Part shown: positions 7,172-9,673 of the stretch, piece after piece
Position numbering within the stretch: position 1 is the first letter of the stretch
Layout: each line of letters opens with the position of its first letter
Assembly (NCBI GenBank): GCA_009469685.1
Contig: SSTA01000376.1
Span: 1 to 9,673 of the forward strand
DNA: 9,673 bases
Direction: 5' to 3'
Source: Azonexaceae bacterium
GTDB taxonomy: Bacteria > Pseudomonadota > Gammaproteobacteria > Burkholderiales > Rhodocyclaceae
Made by a program: the position numbers and the translations under genes
Notes under the pieces: generated by a model
Seen by the model: only the letters and a program-made list of their open reading frames with translations
Told to the model about the DNA's origin: nothing
Database searches by the model: none

Positions 7172-7208
7172 AAAAGAAAAGGCCGCGAACCTTGCGGTGC
7201 GCGGCCTT
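7172..7208 (-). terminator. Intrinsic (Rho-independent) terminator
   Basis: AAGGCCGCG at 7179-7187 pairs perfectly with CGCGGCCTT at 7200-7208. The inner part can extend with ACC/GGT around a TTGC loop. On the minus strand the stem is followed by TTTTCTTTT, giving a textbook intrinsic terminator in that direction only. It lies 37 bases after the stop of the 37-residue ORF and 19 bases before the start of the putative leader ORF. It therefore either ends the small-ORF transcript or acts as an attenuator ahead of the EamA gene. Confidence 0.85.
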
Positions 7209-7212
7209 CGGG

Positions 7213-7228
7213 GAATCGGCGTCGATTC
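7213..7228. repeat. Perfect inverted repeat between the small ORF and terminator
   Basis: GAATCG and CGATTC arms of six bases enclose a four-base loop (GCGT on plus, ACGC on minus). It sits four bases upstream of the terminator stem on the minus strand and next to another inverted repeat, so the leader RNA would carry consecutive hairpins here. Confidence 0.5.
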
Positions 7229-7231
7229 GGG

Positions 7232-7250
7232 GATGACTCAGCGGGTCATC
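7232..7250. repeat. Inverted repeat overlapping the stop of the small ORF
   Basis: GATGAC and GTCATC arms of six bases enclose a seven-base loop. The repeat covers the TGA of the 37-residue ORF on the minus strand, so ribosomes finishing that ORF would melt it. That placement could link translation of the small ORF to folding of the downstream hairpins. Confidence 0.45.
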
Positions 7251-7359
7251 GGATCGTCACCTTTACCGGGCGGCCGCCGGCCTGCCAGCGACGCAGGGCG
7301 ATGCGGCGCATCAGTACGGCGGTGAGCAGCAGGGCGAGGAAAGGGACGAAGGAATCCAT
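7246..7359 (-). CDS. Small single-helix membrane protein, 37 residues, hypothetical
   Basis: ATG 7359 opens a 37-codon frame beginning MDSFVPFLALLLTAVLMRR, followed by the basic tail IALRRWQAGGRPVKVTIR. Residues 4-17 form one short hydrophobic segment ending in Arg-Arg, as expected for a small inner-membrane protein with a positively charged cytoplasmic tail. Codon third positions are almost all G or C, matching the large genes around it. A promoter-like sequence ends seven bases before the ATG, so the mRNA might start at or next to the start codon; GGAG also lies just before the ATG but only three bases from it. A clear intrinsic terminator follows. I do not recognise a family, and a leader-peptide role for the EamA gene is an alternative. 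Confidence 0.55.
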   Translation of the reverse strand: MDSFVPFLALLLTAVLMRRIALRRWQAGGRPVKVTIR

Positions 7360-7366
7360 GGGCTCC

Positions 7367-7396
7367 AGTCTAGGGTCCATGCAGGGCCAGCGTCAA
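7367..7396 (-). promoter_or_regulatory. Sigma-70-like promoter for the small ORF and possibly the EamA gene
   Basis: On the minus strand TTGACG (7396-7391, five of six consensus bases) is separated by 18 bases from TAGACT (7372-7367, four of six). The expected start site falls about at the ATG of the 37-residue ORF (7359). It lies in the gap between divergently oriented genes, which is where a promoter is needed. Confidence 0.5.
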
Positions 7397-7416
7397 GCGT
7401 TGGCCGGACCGGTATC

Positions 7417-7884
7417 ATGGCGGCGATGATTTCGCCCAACGATCCGCGCTTGGCGCTCCTGGCCGAGAGCTACCGCCGCCTTACCGGCCGCGACCTGGTC
7501 CCGCCCGGGCTGGAGCTCGCCCGGGCGCTCTGGGAGTCGCCGCGGGTCATCGTGGCCCATGGCGTCGAGGAAGATCCGGTCTTCTTCTACGGCAATCGAT
7601 TGGCGCTTGCGGTATTCGCCATGGATTTCGCCACCTTCACCCGTCTGCCTTCGCGTTTTTCCGCCGAACCGGTGGCCCGGGAAGAGCGGGCGCGGCTGCT
7701 GGACCAGGTGCGGCGCCTTGGCTATATCGACGATTACGCCGGCGTGCGCATCGCCGCCGATGGGCGCCGCTTCCGCATTGCCGGAGCGACGGTGTGGAAT
7801 CTGGTCGATGGGGCGGGTTGCCTGCACGGCCAGGCGGCCTGTTTCACCCCTCCGGAGCCTTGGGCTGGCCCAGAAGCGGACTGA
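7417..7884 (+). CDS. MEKHLA domain-containing protein
   Basis: This 155-residue soluble protein matches the MEKHLA family along nearly its whole length. It shows HGVEEDPVFFYGNRLALAVF (48-67), LPSRFSAEPVAREER (77-91), and GYIDDYAGVRIAADGRRFRI (102-121), followed by ATVWNLVD and HGQAACF at about 124-143. This domain is PAS-like and also occurs at the C-terminus of plant HD-ZIP III factors; bacterial single-domain versions have no firmly established function, with sensing or ligand binding inferred. The start could be ATG 7417 or ATG 7426 (MISPNDP); neither has a clear ribosome-binding site, and TATCAT directly before or over the first ATG makes a short or absent leader possible. It is the only plus-strand gene, and its last 41 bases overlap the end of the convergent SGNH hydrolase gene. 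Confidence 0.92.
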   Translation: MAAMISPNDPRLALLAESYRRLTGRDLVPPGLELARALWESPRVIVAHGVEEDPVFFYGNRLALAVFAMDFATFTRLPSRFSAEPVAREERARLLDQVRRLGYIDDYAGVRIAADGRRFRIAGATVWNLVDGAGCLHGQAACFTPPEPWAGPEAD

Positions 7885-8596
7885 TCAGGCGTCCCCAGGC
7901 GAGATAGCCCTGCCCGTTGAGGTGTACGCCGTCATAGGTGTATTCGGCCCGCAGTTGTCCGGAGGGATCGGCAAGAACTTGCGCCGGATCGACCACAACC
8001 ACCGACGTGCCCTTCAATTCCTTGCTCAGTAGGGTGCAGGTGCAACGAATCTGGTCGTTGATCCCTGCGGGATGACGGCTTTCTTCGGGACGCACCGGCG
8101 CCGGGGGAACAACAATCACGCGCGAAGCGTCGGGGCCGCTGCTCAAGCTTCTCGCCAAGGCGGCGATTGCGGCGCTGGTTTGCGCGCAGTTGCGGCCGGC
8201 AGCCAAGTCGTTGATGCCGGCCCACAGGACCACCGTGGCGGGCCGATGGCGCCCGATTTCATCGATTCGACGGGCGATTTCTTCCAGCCGATCGCCGGCG
8301 ATTCCGCGATTCAAGGCGTCCGGGCCGAACAATTCGGTGAGCGGCGCGTAGTCGATCATCGAATCGCCGATAAAGACGACAGCACCCGGATGAGGCGGCA
8401 TCGCGCGAGCCGTGCTGACCAGGCTGCGATAGAGGCGGGTTTCGGAAAACCGGACTTGGTCGCCTTGCGCTTTATCGCGTTCCGAAAAGAGGCCGAGCTT
8501 GTAGACGAGCGCCGCGAAGCCAAGCGCGACCAGGACGCCGTTGGCAACGAGCGAAACGATCAGCCAGCGGCGGAGGCGGTTTTCTGACGATACCAC
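7844..8596 (-). CDS. Membrane-anchored SGNH/GDSL-type hydrolase or esterase
   Basis: This 250-residue protein has one N-terminal helix (about residues 11-32, LIVSLVANGVLVALGF), presumably anchoring it with the catalytic domain in the periplasm. The SGNH blocks are all present: FIGDSMID with nucleophile Ser79, NRGIAGD with the oxyanion glycine at about 98, AGIND with Asn129, and DGVHLNGQGY with Asp222 and His225. It should therefore be an active esterase or acyl-transfer domain; the substrate is not shown. The start is GTG 8596 inside the end of the acyltransferase gene (37-base overlap); no strong ribosome-binding site is seen, consistent with coupling. Acyltransferase-3 proteins are often fused to SGNH domains in O-antigen acetylation, so a joint role in surface-polysaccharide O-acylation is inferred. 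Confidence 0.93.
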   Translation of the reverse strand: MVSSENRLRRWLIVSLVANGVLVALGFAALVYKLGLFSERDKAQGDQVRFSETRLYRSLVSTARAMPPHPGAVVFIGDSMIDYAPLTELFGPDALNRGIAGDRLEEIARRIDEIGRHRPATVVLWAGINDLAAGRNCAQTSAAIAALARSLSSGPDASRVIVVPPAPVRPEESRHPAGINDQIRCTCTLLSKELKGTSVVVVDPAQVLADPSGQLRAEYTYDGVHLNGQGYLAWGRLISPLLGQPKAPEG

Positions 8597-9660
8597 GCGC
8601 GGATACGGTTCATGGCCGGCCGTTCGACCGTGTAGGTGATGAGCGAGGCGAGAATCAGGCTGACGGCGATGGCCGCCAGGATCGTGGCATCGGTCTTCCA
8701 GCCTGCCGCACGCAGGGTGAGCATGACACTCCAGCCGATATATTCGTGCACCAGGTAGAGGGTGTAGGAGATGGCGCCCAGCCAGACCAGGATCGGGTTC
8801 CGCAGCAGGCCGATGCGTCCGGTCGCGGCGCCATAGACGAGACCGGCGAAGGCGGTGGCCAGGAGGGCGATTCCCGGGCCGTCGCCGGCGAGGAGAAGCG
8901 CCAAGGCGGCGACGAGGACTGCGCCGTCGCGCCGAGTGTGGGAGTCACGATGAAAGGCCAGGCGGAAAACGGTGATGCCGATGGCGAACCAGGGGATCTG
9001 CCCGAGGATGAGGAATTTGTAGAGGATCCACGGAAGAGAGATTCCCATTCCCTGCTCGGCGATCAGGTAGATGAGCCGCAGGCCGAGGAGTCCGAAGAGC
9101 GCCAGGTGAATGCGTTCCAGGCGGTGGGTGATGAGCAGCAAAAACATTCCCAGGTAAAACAGCAACTCGATCTGCAATGTCCAATAAACGCCATCCACGT
9201 GAGGAATTCCGAAGAACAGCGAATGGACCATGGTCAGATTGGCCAGCGCCGAGAAAAGATCGACGGTGCGCTCGGGGAGTCCCAGGAGATGGGTGATCGA
9301 AAAGGTCAAGGCGACGGCAGCCCAGTAGGCGGGATACAGCCGGCTGAAGCGCGTCACCACGAAGTCCATTGGGCGGTTGACCTTCTCGATGGTCATGAAG
9401 ATCACGAAGCCGCTGATGATGAAAAAGAGATTCACCCCTAAATGCCCCAGGGAAAAGGACATCCAGGGCGGCGCGTCGTGGTGGTAGAGCTGATCGAATC
9501 GGGTGGTGAAATGGAAAAGAACGACGGCGACTGCAGCGATGCCGCGCAGGGAATCGACTTCCACCAGCCGGGTGGAGCGCTGGCGCGGTTTGGCTTCAGC
9601 CGGAATCGGAGCCAGAACCACGCTCTGCGGTTGCGAAACGTCCACCTCCCGGATCGTCAT
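8560..9660 (-). CDS. Acyltransferase-3 family membrane protein (OafA/YrhL-like)
   Basis: This 366-residue protein has about ten membrane helices and the acyltransferase-3 signatures. These are EVDSLRGIAAVAVVLFHF with the key His50, NLFFIISGFVIF (77-88), TRFSRLYPAYW (103-113) with Arg104 and Arg107, and YWTLQIELLFYLGMF with Glu165. The C-terminal part has YTLYLVHEYIGWSVM and ends SLITYTVERPAMNRIR, as expected. Family members move acetyl or other acyl groups from cytoplasmic donors across the inner membrane onto sugars of O-antigen, exopolysaccharide, Nod factors or peptidoglycan. The N-terminal 30 residues are polar and Pro-rich (cytoplasmic tail). ATG 9660 lies 13 bases from the window edge, so its promoter is outside and a slightly longer start cannot be excluded. 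It has no fused SGNH domain; a separate SGNH gene overlaps its 3' end. Confidence 0.95.
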   Translation of the reverse strand: MTIREVDVSQPQSVVLAPIPAEAKPRQRSTRLVEVDSLRGIAAVAVVLFHFTTRFDQLYHHDAPPWMSFSLGHLGVNLFFIISGFVIFMTIEKVNRPMDFVVTRFSRLYPAYWAAVALTFSITHLLGLPERTVDLFSALANLTMVHSLFFGIPHVDGVYWTLQIELLFYLGMFLLLITHRLERIHLALFGLLGLRLIYLIAEQGMGISLPWILYKFLILGQIPWFAIGITVFRLAFHRDSHTRRDGAVLVAALALLLAGDGPGIALLATAFAGLVYGAATGRIGLLRNPILVWLGAISYTLYLVHEYIGWSVMLTLRAAGWKTDATILAAIAVSLILASLITYTVERPAMNRIRAWYRQKTASAAG

Positions 9661-9673
9661 ACCAGCAATTCAA

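Noticed and set aside
7213..7228. Guanidine-II (mini-ykkC) riboswitch before the EamA transporter
   Set aside because: The minus-strand hairpin loop is ACGC, not ACGR, and the second hairpin does not carry an ACGR loop, so the two-hairpin consensus is not met.
5886..7325. A 479-codon plus-strand frame opposite the MFS and EamA genes
   Set aside because: Gly/Asp/Glu/Gln-rich shadow of membrane-protein codons; no domain, and the minus-strand genes have clear helices and motifs.
1..9673. CRISPR arrays, tRNA or rRNA genes, insertion sequences, phage or toxin-antitoxin modules
   Set aside because: No regularly spaced repeats, transposase or integrase motifs, cloverleaf-like sequence or recognisable defence proteins were seen on reading both strands.

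Overview
The window is GC-rich DNA (high G+C at third codon positions in every credible gene) with dense, proteobacterial gene packing. MacA/MacB-type efflux, an EamA/DMT exporter, an MFS carrier, a MEKHLA-domain protein and an AT3/SGNH pair together suggest a Gram-negative proteobacterium. A betaproteobacterium such as a member of the Rhodocyclales is my best guess, but that is an impression and not proven by the sequence. All credible genes lie on the minus strand except the MEKHLA gene.

Layout, right to left in the direction of minus-strand transcription. (a) 9660-7844: an integral-membrane acyltransferase-3 protein followed, with a 37-base overlap, by a membrane-anchored SGNH hydrolase; the pair looks like a surface-glycan O-acylation module encoded as two proteins. 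(b) 7417-7884, plus strand: a MEKHLA (PAS-like) domain protein that converges on, and overlaps, the end of the SGNH gene. (c) 7396-7019: a compact non-canonical region holding a promoter-like sequence, a 37-residue one-helix membrane ORF, two small inverted repeats, a clear intrinsic terminator, and a 39-codon ORF with a good ribosome-binding site ending 14 bases before the next gene. (d) 7019-6126: an EamA/DMT-family transporter, followed by a GC-rich hairpin. (e) 6067-4260: an MFS transporter and an unrecognised soluble protein (perhaps DUF2441-like), joined or nearly joined at GTGA. (f) 4258-1: a tightly stitched cluster of a 44-codon ORF, a MacA/HlyD-type adaptor, a LolD/MacB-type ATPase and two paralogous MacB-type permeases, the second running off the left edge.

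The efflux cluster is the most coherent system. The adaptor is anchored in the inner membrane and reaches into the periplasm, the separate ATPase energises the transporter, and the two non-identical permeases could form a heterodimeric mechanotransmission core. This differs from textbook MacB, where ATPase and permease are fused and homodimeric. No outer-membrane channel gene is visible here. The points most worth following up are the structured leader of the EamA exporter, with its terminator and small ORFs, and the 44-codon ORF that exactly fills the gap between the unrecognised gene and the efflux adaptor and contains a 22-bp near-palindrome.
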